From the NCBI GenBank assembly GCA_020354155.1, contig CP070644.1:669533-683496 (forward strand): 13,964 nt of DNA, given 5' to 3'. The notes under the pieces are model-generated. The model was not told the DNA's origin and did not search any database. It saw nothing but the letters and a program-made list of their open reading frames with translations. A program made the translations under genes and the position numbers. Shown one piece after another: positions 7,888-13,900 of the stretch (its first letter is position 1; every line of letters starts with the position of its first letter). Origin of the DNA: Nitrospiraceae bacterium (GTDB lineage: Bacteria; Nitrospirota; Thermodesulfovibrionia; UBA6902).

Positions 7888-8406
7888 TTACTCCTTTCCT
7901 TTGTTCATCCGTTCCCTGAGTTTCTGAAGGGGTGCCAATCTCGGATCGCCCCCTTTCCTCCTGCAGTTGCACGGCCCCTGATTGAGGTCCTTGCCACATG
8001 CCGGACATATGCCCTTGCATGATAAACTGCAGAGAGGTTTTAAGGGAACCGTTAACAGCACCTGCTCCCTCATCACCTCTGCAAAATCTATTTCATTATT
8101 TCTATAAAAGCTTAAATCAAGGTCTCTGTGCCCGGTCTCCAGCCTTTCCGTTTCATTGTTCTCTACAGGAACATATTCTTCAAGAAACGTAGTGTCAACC
8201 GGATAGGTAAATTCATTGAGACAGCGACTGCACTTGAGATATATTTCAGCCCCAGCAGTACCGTGAATCAGGATTCTGCTTCCAACTTTATCTATCTTCA
8301 GGATGGAATGGACTACAACCGGCTTCTCTTTTTCATCCAGAATAATCCTGAGGTCACACTCTTCCTGTAATCCATCTTCAGGAATATCTTCAATATTCAG
8401 CCGCAT
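7888..8406 (-). CDS. yceD: YceD/DUF177 family protein
   Basis: A 172-residue DUF177 (YceD) protein, nearly always encoded directly upstream of rpmF, as here (2-bp gap). The molecular role is not firmly established; in plants and E. coli the family has been connected with 23S rRNA accumulation. Landmarks are LKCSRCLNEF (Cys59, Cys62) followed by P-V-D in the central part, the EEY segment, and the C-terminal cysteine-rich block PLCSLSCKGICPACGKDLN (Cys126, 130, 134, 137, plus Cys146 and Cys148), which looks like a metal site. It is the first gene after a near-consensus promoter. The Shine-Dalgarno is weak (only GGG at about 8415-8417), so start ATG 8404-8406 rests on length and the family N-terminus. 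Confidence 0.92.
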   Translation of the reverse strand: MRLNIEDIPEDGLQEECDLRIILDEKEKPVVVHSILKIDKVGSRILIHGTAGAEIYLKCSRCLNEFTYPVDTTFLEEYVPVENNETERLETGHRDLDLSFYRNNEIDFAEVMREQVLLTVPLKPLCSLSCKGICPACGKDLNQGPCNCRRKGGDPRLAPLQKLRERMNKGKE

Positions 8407-8437
8407 TTCAAAGACCCATAATAAAGTCAGACCATAA

Positions 8438-8467
8438 ATTATAAGGAGTGGTACTCTCTATTGTCAA
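8438..8467 (-). promoter_or_regulatory. Sigma-70-type promoter for yceD-rpmF-plsX-fabH
   Basis: On the minus strand a perfect TTGACA (8462-8467) is followed after 18 bp by a perfect TATAAT (8438-8443). Transcription would start near 8430 and give a leader of about 25 nt before yceD. It falls in the 73-bp gap after nadC and points at the ribosomal/lipid block, so it fits both position and strand. Confidence 0.85.
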
Positions 8468-8479
8468 ATATCTAAGGGG

Positions 8480-9346
8480 TTATAACGGGACGATTCTAAG
8501 GCTAATATCAGCTGCCCTGACGGAGTGAGTCAGTGCCCCGACAGATATCATATCGACACCTGTTTGTGCGATTGCCCGTACATTCCTGAGGCTTACATTC
8601 CCCGAAGCTTCTATTGTCACTGCCATATTATCTTTTCGTATTAATTTCACTGCCCTTTGTATCCTTTCCAAAGGCATATTATCAAGCATAATAATGTCAG
8701 TTCCAGAAGAAAGTGCCTCCCTGACTTCAGCAAGGGTACCTGTCTCGACCTCAATCCTGATTTCTCCGCCAGATTTTGTCCTGGCCAGTTTTACTGCCCT
8801 GCTGATTCCCCCCGCAGCTTCAATGTGATTGTCCTTGATCAATATTGCATCGTACAAACCAAAGCGATGGTTCTCTCCACCGCCCGCCCGAACTGCATAC
8901 TTGTCAAAATACCGAAGGCCCGGAACTGTCTTTCGTGTATCCACTATTCGGGCCTTGTATCCGCGTACCTGCCTCACATAATTATCTGTCAGAGTTGCTA
9001 TGCCTGACATCCTCTGAAGAATATTTAACATGACCCTTTCCGCCATCAGTATGCTTTTTGTCTTCCCCCTGACAGTGGCAAGCATTTCTCCCCTCTTTAC
9101 CCTGCTGCCTTCTCTCTTCAGGCTCCTGAAGTTAATCCCTCTGTCTACCAGATGAAAGGTCCTTTCAGCAAAAGGAAGACCTGCAAGAATGAATCCTTCC
9201 TTGGCTGTAAGCGATGCTGATGAGAGGTGGTGCGCTGGTATAATTGATTCAGTGGTAATATCCCCCCTGCCAATGTCCTCCCTGAGGGCATTTTTTATCA
9301 TTGCATCTGCATCCCGGGGAATGTATGACAGTTTTTTACAGGTCAT
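8480..9346 (-). CDS. nadC: Nicotinate-nucleotide pyrophosphorylase (carboxylating), quinolinate phosphoribosyltransferase
   Basis: NadC converts quinolinate and PRPP to nicotinate mononucleotide, CO2 and pyrophosphate, the third step of de novo NAD synthesis. The 288-residue sequence has the full family pattern: LREDIGRGDITT (21-32), ERVMLNILQRMSGIAT (103-118), DTRKT (136-140), KYAVRAGGGENHR (149-161), KDNHI (171-175), an IEVET block with the following TDIIMLDNM, EASGN, and GVDMISVGALTHS near the C-terminus. Start choice is uncertain: ATG 9344-9346 has no Shine-Dalgarno but lies just after a plausible -10 element, while an internal ATG at residue 16 would give 273 residues. Both are compatible with the family. 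It lies between valS and yceD but is separated from each by possible regulatory sequence. Confidence 0.96.
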   Translation of the reverse strand: MTCKKLSYIPRDADAMIKNALREDIGRGDITTESIIPAHHLSSASLTAKEGFILAGLPFAERTFHLVDRGINFRSLKREGSRVKRGEMLATVRGKTKSILMAERVMLNILQRMSGIATLTDNYVRQVRGYKARIVDTRKTVPGLRYFDKYAVRAGGGENHRFGLYDAILIKDNHIEAAGGISRAVKLARTKSGGEIRIEVETGTLAEVREALSSGTDIIMLDNMPLERIQRAVKLIRKDNMAVTIEASGNVSLRNVRAIAQTGVDMISVGALTHSVRAADISLRIVPL

Positions 9347-9356
9347 GGAATCTTAG

Positions 9357-9384
9357 AGTATAGAGCTTCTTGAGAATCTGTAAT
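9357..9384 (-). promoter_or_regulatory. Candidate nadC promoter, very close to the start codon
   Basis: On the minus strand, ATTACA (9379-9384, 4/6 to TTGACA) is 16 bp from TATACT (9357-9362, 5/6 to TATAAT). The predicted transcription start near 9350 would leave only about 4 nt before ATG 9346, i.e. a leaderless message, or about 49 nt before the alternative internal ATG. Confidence 0.4.
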
Positions 9385-9394
9385 TACTTGTCAT

Positions 9395-9413
9395 TGTCCG
9401 TTTAAACGGGACA
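9395..9413. repeat. Near-perfect palindrome around GTTTAAAC
   Basis: TGTCC-GTTTAAAC-GGGACA reads as an inverted repeat with one extra base, centred on the 8-bp palindrome GTTTAAAC (9400-9407). It lies between valS and nadC, upstream of the candidate nadC promoter. It could be an operator or just a dyad; no U-run follows on the minus strand, so it is not a standard terminator. Confidence 0.45.
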
Positions 9414-9434
9414 GTCCAGAGCATAGTTAAGCTA

Positions 9435-9465
9435 CTGGATTCCCCGATCAAGTCAGGGAATGACA
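9435..9465. repeat. REP-like interspersed dyad, copy A
   Basis: A 31-bp unit opening CTGGATTCCC and closing GGGAATGACA; ATTCCC (9439-9444) and GGGAAT (9456-9461) form a stem. The same end motifs recur at 12302-12328 and 12340-12371 on the other strand, so this is probably a small interspersed repeat family placed in intergenic DNA. Similar CTGGATTCCC...GGGAATGACA elements are common in many genomes. Confidence 0.6.
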
Positions 9466-9492
9466 GGAATGGAAAAAGTTTAAACCCAAACA

Positions 9493-12144
9493 CTATTGAG
9501 AGGTGTCCATCTTTTTCAGTTTATCGATATTACTCTGGATTGAACCTAATTTATCTATATATTCAGTATGCTTGGCTCTATTTTCTTCAACAACTGCCTG
9601 AGGAGCCTTTTTGACAAAGTTTTCATTCTTCAGCTTCTTCTCAAGAAAGGCTATTTCATCCTCGGTCTTCTTCAGGTCCTTGGTCAGCCTGCTTATTTCC
9701 GCCTCAACATCTATAAGTCCTTTCAGCGGTACAAAAATTTCCATGGCTGGCTTCACATCTGCTGCCGCGTCCCTGGGAGGTTCAATATCCTTTCCTATAA
9801 CTATGTCCTTTGTCCTGGCCAGAGTATTTATATAGGCAACGTTTTCATTCAAAATTAGATCTGCACTGTCATGGGCCCTGATGAGGGCCTTCAACTCAAC
9901 AGAAGGAGAAATATTAAGTTCCCCCCTGATGCTCCTGATGCCGGTAATGGCGTCCATTACAACTGCCATTTTTTGTTCTGCCTCTTTATTTTCAATCCCA
10001 TTCTCAGCAGTCGGATACTTTCTTATACAGATGCTCTCCACATCCTTTGTGCCGGGAAGCTGCTGCCATATCTCCTCTGTTACAAAGGGCATGAAGGGGT
10101 GTAAGAGAGCCAGCGCTGCCTCATATACATGGACAAGGGTGCTGACGGCTGTCTGTTTTCCTGATTCATTATCGCCGTACAGTGCCGGCTTGATAAGTTC
10201 CACATACCAGTCACAAAGCTCATGCCAGATAAATTGATATAAGTGGCTTGCCGAGTCATTAAATCTGTACTCATCAAGGGCTCTGTTCACTTCCATTGAA
10301 ACCGATGACAAACGGCTTAAAATCCATTTATCTGCAAGGCTCAGCATATCCGATTCCCTGACAGTTAAAATCTCATCACCCTCCCTGAGATTCATTGAAA
10401 TAAAACGGGCAACATTCCATATCTTGTTCAGGAAATGGCGGTACCCCTCAACCCTCTCTTCACTGAATTTTATGTCCCTTCCCTGTGCAGCATAGGCAGC
10501 AAGGGTAAACCTGACAGCATCAGTGCCATAGGCATCGGTCATCTTTAAGGGATCAACAACATTCCCCTTTGACTTGCTCATCTTCTGACCCTCGGCATCT
10601 CTGATTAATGCGTGGATGTAAACGTGATCAAAGGGCTGTGTCCCCCTGAATTTCAGCCCCATCATCATCATACGGGCCACCCAGAAAAAAAGGATATCAA
10701 AGCCGGTAATCAGAACGCTTGTCGGATAGAAAGTTGCCAGGTCCTCTGTTTCGCCGGGCCATCCGAGTGTGGAAAAGGGCCAGAGGGCTGAAGAAAACCA
10801 TGTGTCAAGGACATCTTCATCCTGACTCAGGTGCACGCTGCCGCATGTGCACTGCGCCGGTGTTTCACGGGACACAATGAGCTCTTCACAATCATCACAG
10901 TACCAGACAGGAATCCTGTGACCCCACCATATCTGCCGCGATATACACCAGTCCCTGATATTTTCCATCCAGTCAAAGTAACTGTTCTCCCATCCCGATG
11001 GAATTATTTTCGTGCGATTGTCCTTTACCGCCCTGATTGCTTCCTCAGCGAGAGGCTTTATTTTTACGAACCACTGCATTGAAAGATATGGTTCAACAAT
11101 AGTCTTGCACCGGTAGCAGTGGCCCACTGCATGGTCGTGGTCTTTATCCTGTTCCAGATGTCCCTTTTCTCCCAGATCCCTGAGCACATTCCTTCTGCAT
11201 TCGAACCTGTCCTGTCCTGCATAGGGACCGGCCTCTTCAGACATCTTCCCGTCGCCGGTAAGAATATTGATAAAGGGCAGATCATGTCTTCTGCCCATCT
11301 CAAAATCGTTGGGATCATGGGCAGGGGTCACTTTCACAGCGCCGGTGCCAAAGGAGGAATCAACAAACTCATCGGCTATGATGGGAATGTCCCTGTTTAT
11401 GATTGGCAGCCGCACGACCTTTCCGATCATGTCCCTGTATCGCTCGTCTTCAGGATGGACAGCCACGGCAGTGTCGCCCAGATAGGTTTCAGGCCGTGTT
11501 GTTGCAACCGTTATGTGCCCTTTGCCATCAACATAATTATATTTAAAATAATAGAGCTTACCCCTTAGGTCTTCATGTTCTACCTCAAGGTCTGAAAGGG
11601 CCGTATGACAGCGGGGACACCAGTTTATAAGGTATTCGCCTCTGTAAATAAGGCCTTCCTCATAGAGCCTGACAAAGACCTCACGAACAGCCACAGAGAG
11701 TCCTTCGTCAAGGGTAAAGCGCTCCCTGCTCCAGTCACAGGACGCACCCATGGATTTAAGCTGGTTGATAATCGTGCCGCCGTAGAGCTTTTTCCACTCC
11801 CAGACCTTCTCAACAAACTTCTTTCTTCCCAGGGTGTGGCGATCAATTCCATTCTTCTTCAGTTCCTTTTCTACAACGTTCTGGGTTGCTATGCCTGCAT
11901 GATCAGTACCGGGCAGCCAGAGGGCGTTAAAACCAGACATGCGTTTCCAGCGTATCATAATGTCCTGAAGCGTCATATCAAGGGCATGCCCGATATGGAG
12001 TGATCCTGTTACATTCGGCGGGGGGATAACGATGCAGAACGGAGGTTTGCTGCTCTTTGATTCTGCCTTGAAATATTCCTTTTCAATCCAGAAGTCATAC
12101 CACTTCTTTTCAATGTCCTTTGGCTGGTATCTCTTCTCAAGCAT
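9493..12144 (-). CDS. valS: Valyl-tRNA synthetase
   Basis: An 883-residue class I aminoacyl-tRNA synthetase that charges tRNA-Val and hydrolyses mischarged Thr-tRNA. It has the N-terminal CIVIPPPNVTGSLHIGHA stretch with HIGH at 50-53, the editing domain with TTRPET (215-220) and AHDPNDFE (275-282), paired-cysteine zinc-ribbon elements (CPRC at 176-179, CYRC at 343-346, CDDC at 416-419 and CTC at 432-434), and KMSKS at 521-525. The C-terminal 60 residues form the Val-specific coiled-coil arm (ISRLTKDLKK to the end). Length is normal for bacterial ValRS. The start ATG 12142-12144 gives the usual MLEKRYQPKDIEKKWY N-terminus; AGGAG lies about 12 nt upstream, a long spacing. No T-box leader was seen upstream. 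Confidence 0.98.
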   Translation of the reverse strand: MLEKRYQPKDIEKKWYDFWIEKEYFKAESKSSKPPFCIVIPPPNVTGSLHIGHALDMTLQDIMIRWKRMSGFNALWLPGTDHAGIATQNVVEKELKKNGIDRHTLGRKKFVEKVWEWKKLYGGTIINQLKSMGASCDWSRERFTLDEGLSVAVREVFVRLYEEGLIYRGEYLINWCPRCHTALSDLEVEHEDLRGKLYYFKYNYVDGKGHITVATTRPETYLGDTAVAVHPEDERYRDMIGKVVRLPIINRDIPIIADEFVDSSFGTGAVKVTPAHDPNDFEMGRRHDLPFINILTGDGKMSEEAGPYAGQDRFECRRNVLRDLGEKGHLEQDKDHDHAVGHCYRCKTIVEPYLSMQWFVKIKPLAEEAIRAVKDNRTKIIPSGWENSYFDWMENIRDWCISRQIWWGHRIPVWYCDDCEELIVSRETPAQCTCGSVHLSQDEDVLDTWFSSALWPFSTLGWPGETEDLATFYPTSVLITGFDILFFWVARMMMMGLKFRGTQPFDHVYIHALIRDAEGQKMSKSKGNVVDPLKMTDAYGTDAVRFTLAAYAAQGRDIKFSEERVEGYRHFLNKIWNVARFISMNLREGDEILTVRESDMLSLADKWILSRLSSVSMEVNRALDEYRFNDSASHLYQFIWHELCDWYVELIKPALYGDNESGKQTAVSTLVHVYEAALALLHPFMPFVTEEIWQQLPGTKDVESICIRKYPTAENGIENKEAEQKMAVVMDAITGIRSIRGELNISPSVELKALIRAHDSADLILNENVAYINTLARTKDIVIGKDIEPPRDAAADVKPAMEIFVPLKGLIDVEAEISRLTKDLKKTEDEIAFLEKKLKNENFVKKAPQAVVEENRAKHTEYIDKLGSIQSNIDKLKKMDTSQ

Positions 12145-12242
12145 TCTTGCTAAAATCTCCTGCTCTGTTCATATGAGAATTGAAAACAACACTGATTTTG
12201 ACATTTTCACTGTGTTATTTCAATCTTGAGCATGAATAACAG

Positions 12243-12268
12243 GGGCCGCAGCCCATGGGAGGTGGCCC
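12243..12268. repeat. GC-rich inverted repeat with internal CCCATGGG palindrome
   Basis: GGGCC (12243-12247) pairs with GGCCC (12264-12268); between them is the perfect palindrome CCCATGGG (12252-12259). On the plus strand it is followed by TTT only, so terminator function is doubtful. It lies just upstream of the valS leader on the minus strand. Confidence 0.4.
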
Positions 12269-12301
12269 TTTCACCTTGCTATCATCCTCTGAATATTTTT
12301 C

Positions 12302-12328
12302 TGACATTCCGACTTGTTCAGAATCCAG
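12302..12328. repeat. REP-like interspersed dyad, copy B (degenerate)
   Basis: Read on the minus strand, the unit opens CTGGATTC and closes GGAATGTCA, matching both ends of copy A at 9435-9465, with the centre diverged. ATTC at 12306-12309 and GAAT at 12321-12324 form a short dyad. Confidence 0.5.
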
Positions 12329-12339
12329 TCTCTTCCATC

Positions 12340-12371
12340 TGTCATCCTCCGACACCGATCGGAGGATCCAG
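12340..12371. repeat. REP-like interspersed dyad, copy C, strong hairpin
   Basis: A perfect 9-bp stem, ATCCTCCGA (12344-12352) with TCGGAGGAT (12359-12367), loop CACCGA. Read on the minus strand the unit opens CTGGATCC and closes GGATGACA, the same ends as copies A and B. Confidence 0.65.
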
Positions 12372-12459
12372 CCTCGTTTCCAGCCCTGATACCTAAACCA
12401 TGACACCCGGTGCCTGTTATTTCTTACCTGTTCAGGCATCTTCCAGCAATGTTATTGAA

Positions 12460-12507
12460 TTGACTTGCACTTCTATGTATTCTATTGTATTCTATTGATA
12501 TGATATG
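12460..12507 (+). promoter_or_regulatory. Antitoxin promoter region with phased repeats (candidate operator)
   Basis: The 10-bp unit GTATTCTATT is repeated exactly in tandem (12477-12486, 12487-12496). TTCTAT occurs three times at 12471, 12480 and 12490, close to one helical turn apart. A -35-like TTGACT (12460-12465) with a -10-like TATTGT (12483-12488, 17-bp spacing) overlaps them. Ribbon-helix-helix antitoxins often bind such repeats to repress their own operon; binding here is inferred. Confidence 0.55.
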
Positions 12508-12533
12508 AACACAACACGAAATGGAGGTACTTT

Positions 12534-12776
12534 ATGTCCAAGACTGTGACGTTAAGGTTAAATCAAAATATATATGAATTATTCAGGGCCATGGCTGAAA
12601 GTGATAACAGAACGTTATCCAACTTCATTGAAACTTCAGCTTTGCGCTATATAGAAGAGCATGAGTATGTGGATGATTATGAAATGGAAGAAATCAGGGA
12701 GAATAAACAGCTCAACAGAAGCCTGAAGCAGGCGCTAAAAGACATGAAATCACAAAAAGGCAAATTCGTTGGGTAA
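12534..12776 (+). CDS. Ribbon-helix-helix antitoxin (type II TA)
   Basis: An 80-residue protein. The N-terminal about 45 residues read as a MetJ/Arc/CopG ribbon-helix-helix fold: a beta strand KTVTLRLNQNIYELF, then a helix, a DNRTLSNFIE turn-helix and a helix ending at YIEEHEY. The acidic/basic C-terminal tail (about 46-80) would wrap and neutralise the toxin. It is predicted to dimerise, bind its own promoter and block the downstream toxin. ATG is backed by GGAGG (12523-12527) with a 6-nt spacer. The toxin gene overlaps its 3' end by 8 nt. The exact antitoxin subfamily was not assigned. Confidence 0.85.
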   Translation: MSKTVTLRLNQNIYELFRAMAESDNRTLSNFIETSALRYIEEHEYVDDYEMEEIRENKQLNRSLKQALKDMKSQKGKFVG

Positions 12777-13050
12777 TTACCGCATATTTGAAACTGAAGA
12801 GTTTACAAAGGCTCTTAAGAAGTTATCAAAAGCAGACATATCCTTTATCCAGAAGAAGCTGACAGGTTATGTATATCCTCAGATCAAAAAAGAGCCCTGT
12901 TTTGGCAAGAACATAAAAAAACTAAGAGATTATAATCCTGATGCATGGCGCTATCGTCTTGGAAAGTTCAGGTTGTTTTATACAGTAGATCATGAAAACA
13001 GAATCATATATGTTCTTACTGTAGATTTCCGCAAGGATGCATATAAATAG
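12769..13050 (+). CDS. RelE/ParE-family toxin (type II TA)
   Basis: A 93-residue protein of the RelE/ParE fold: YRIFETEEFTKALKKLSK with a helix-helix N-terminus, then LRDYNPDAWRYRLGKFRLFY and IIYVLTVDFRKDAYK. The pattern WRYRxGxxRxxY followed by a terminal R-K-D-A-Y-K is that of RelE-type ribosome-dependent mRNA endonucleases, with basic residues and a terminal Tyr as candidate catalytic groups. The start is TTG (12769-12771), inside the antitoxin frame, with AAAGG about 8 nt upstream; no ATG or GTG fits the family N-terminus. The overlap couples its translation to the antitoxin. The gene appears intact. RelE-like mRNase activity is favoured over gyrase poisoning but is not certain. Confidence 0.85.
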   Translation: MGNYRIFETEEFTKALKKLSKADISFIQKKLTGYVYPQIKKEPCFGKNIKKLRDYNPDAWRYRLGKFRLFYTVDHENRIIYVLTVDFRKDAYK

Positions 13051-13091
13051 GGGGCACATCTTCAATTTGTGGTATTGCATCCTACAATAAA

Positions 13092-13141
13092 AGTTCAAAG
13101 ACATAGGTAACACTTTAGTTCACCTACATAGGTTACACTCA
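13092..13141. repeat. 25-bp tandem repeat, two copies
   Basis: Two adjacent 25-bp units (13092-13116 and 13117-13141) share AGTTC at the start and ACATAGGTxACACT in the middle (13/14 bases identical at 13101-13114 and 13126-13139). The motif resembles, from memory, the repeated ACATAGGTAACACT sequence at the ends of some integrase-core insertion sequences. No transposase is present, so this may be an IS-end remnant. Confidence 0.55.
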
Positions 13142-13204
13142 GATTATCTTTCTGTACACCATATTACTTTTAAATATTATTTTGCCTTTCAGGCGGATTT
13201 ACTC

Positions 13205-13223
13205 TTCTTTGACCAGCAAAGAA
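13205..13223. repeat. Hairpin TTCTTTG/CAAAGAA
   Basis: A perfect 7-bp stem (13205-13211 with 13217-13223), loop ACCAG. First member of the hairpin-rich element extending to 13678. Confidence 0.6.
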
Positions 13224-13247
13224 AGTAACCAAAGAAACTGACCCTGA

Positions 13248-13370
13248 GAGATTTCCGGGCGGCTCGTCGCTCAACTTCCAGGGAGTTAATTTCAACTCAT
13301 CCCGACAAATCGGGATTCAGACACAAATTAACTCTCGTTCCTTCCAGTTTCGTTCCTCGCCTGAAATCTC
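13248..13370. repeat. Nested three-level inverted repeat
   Basis: Three co-centred stems: GAGATTTC/GAAATCTC (13248-13255, 13363-13370; extended inward by GGCG/CGCC at 13258-13261, 13358-13361), GAGTTAATTT/AAATTAACTC (13283-13292, 13325-13334), and ATCCCGA/TCGGGAT (13299-13305, 13310-13316) closing a CAAA loop. Chance occurrence of three perfect, co-linear stems is unlikely. It could be a structured RNA, a non-autonomous mobile element or a recombination site. Confidence 0.7.
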
Positions 13371-13417
13371 GAAAGGGATCCCAAAAGCAGTGTCATTAAT
13401 AATCCCTTAGTTTGTTT

Positions 13418-13436
13418 CAGTTCTGCAAGCGAACTG
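13418..13436. repeat. Hairpin CAGTTC/GAACTG
   Basis: A perfect 6-bp stem (13418-13423 with 13431-13436), loop TGCAAGC, within the hairpin-rich element. Confidence 0.5.
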
Positions 13437-13480
13437 TGAGGGTGAAAAATTAATTGGTGTTTGAGTAACGCAGAGATGAG

Positions 13481-13499
13481 CCTGCCTGCGGTAGGCAGG
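13481..13499. repeat. Hairpin CCTGCCT/AGGCAGG
   Basis: A perfect 7-bp stem (13481-13487 with 13493-13499), loop GCGGT. A related CCTGCCTGCC...CAGG segment recurs at 13603-13618 with a shorter stem. CCTGCCTGC...GCAGG dyads are widespread dispersed repeats in several phyla. Confidence 0.6.
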
Positions 13500-13573
13500 T
13501 TTGAATTCATTTACCGAACAGGAGCGAAGCAGAACGAATAAGAAACAAACAGGGCGCCCTTCTTTTACTACAT

Positions 13574-13591
13574 TTCTTAGGCAATTAAGAA
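13574..13591. repeat. Hairpin TTCTTA/TAAGAA
   Basis: A 6-bp stem (13574-13579 with 13586-13591), loop GGCAAT, that can extend outward with bulges through TACT/AGTA and CGCC/GGCG to about 13554-13600. Confidence 0.45.
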
Positions 13592-13624
13592 AAGTAGGCG
13601 GGCCTGCCTGCCGACAGGTTGGAG

Positions 13625-13678
13625 TGAAAGTACTCTCTTTCAGGTGAGCGTCAGCCTCGGATGATCCGCCGGGGCGGA
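13625..13678. repeat. Two adjacent hairpins at the right end of the hairpin-rich element
   Basis: TGAAAG/CTTTCA (13625-13630 with 13637-13642) and TCCGC/GCGGA (13665-13669 with 13674-13678, loop CGGG). Confidence 0.45.
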
Positions 13679-13702
13679 CAAAACCGAATGTGAAGTCTCT
13701 TA

Positions 13703-13890
13703 GGGGGAATGCAATCCCACAATGTACTATTACCATGATTAGAGGCAGACAAAGAAGTACTATCTATTGACACAATATACCAAAAGCTGGTAGGGTTAAC
13801 TAATACAACTGCTGTACCCGGATGAAACCTACACAATGTAAGCCCCGGAATACAACGGGGTTTCCCCCGCAAGCAGAAAAAAAAGGAGAA
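13703..13890 (+). promoter_or_regulatory. Structured leader of the DEAD-box helicase gene with alternative hairpins
   Basis: CGGGG (13856-13860) can pair with CCCCG upstream (13843-13847, 8-nt loop) or with CCCCG downstream (13865-13869, 4-nt loop), but not both. GGGGGAA (13703-13709) can also pair with TTCCCCC (13862-13868), or locally with TCCC (13715-13718). A GTAGG/CCTAC stem (13790-13794, 13828-13832) lies between. The downstream hairpin is about 13 nt before the AAGGAG Shine-Dalgarno. A-rich sequence, not a U-run, follows, so control of translation or RNA stability is more likely than termination. Confidence 0.45.
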
Positions 13891-13900
13891 CAAATACCTT

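Larger units (their letters stand above)
12145..12533. other. Gene-free intergenic region between valS and the toxin-antitoxin pair
   Basis: About 390 bp that serve as the shared upstream region of leftward valS and the rightward antitoxin gene. It contains two REP-like dyads, a GC-rich stem at 12243-12268, and the antitoxin promoter region. A minus-strand reading frame of 74 codons (12215-12439) runs through these repeats and shows no recognisable domain, so I do not call it a gene. Confidence 0.6.
13051..13900. other. Gene-free region between toxin gene and DEAD-box helicase
   Basis: No convincing gene in 850 bp. Short minus-strand frames (13328-13510, 13407-13736, 13651-13950) have repeat-derived, low-complexity translations and lie over hairpins. 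In order it holds a 25-bp tandem repeat (13092-13141), a hairpin-rich element (13205-13678) and the helicase leader (about 13700-13900). Confidence 0.6.

Noticed and set aside
9395..9465. Intrinsic terminator for valS
   Set aside because: Both dyads here lack a following U-run on the minus strand; they look like a repeat and a possible operator.
12145..12300. T-box or other tRNA-responsive leader in front of valS
   Set aside because: I saw no T-box sequence, specifier stem or terminator/antiterminator pair on the minus strand.
12215..12439. Minus-strand 74-codon frame upstream of valS, with a Cys-rich tail
   Set aside because: It is built largely from the two REP-like dyads and a GC-rich inverted repeat, has no recognisable domain, and no Shine-Dalgarno was seen.
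13767..13795. Sigma-70 promoter with TTGACA at 13767-13772 for the helicase
   Set aside because: No acceptable -10 occurs at 16-18 bp; the hexamer alone is not enough.
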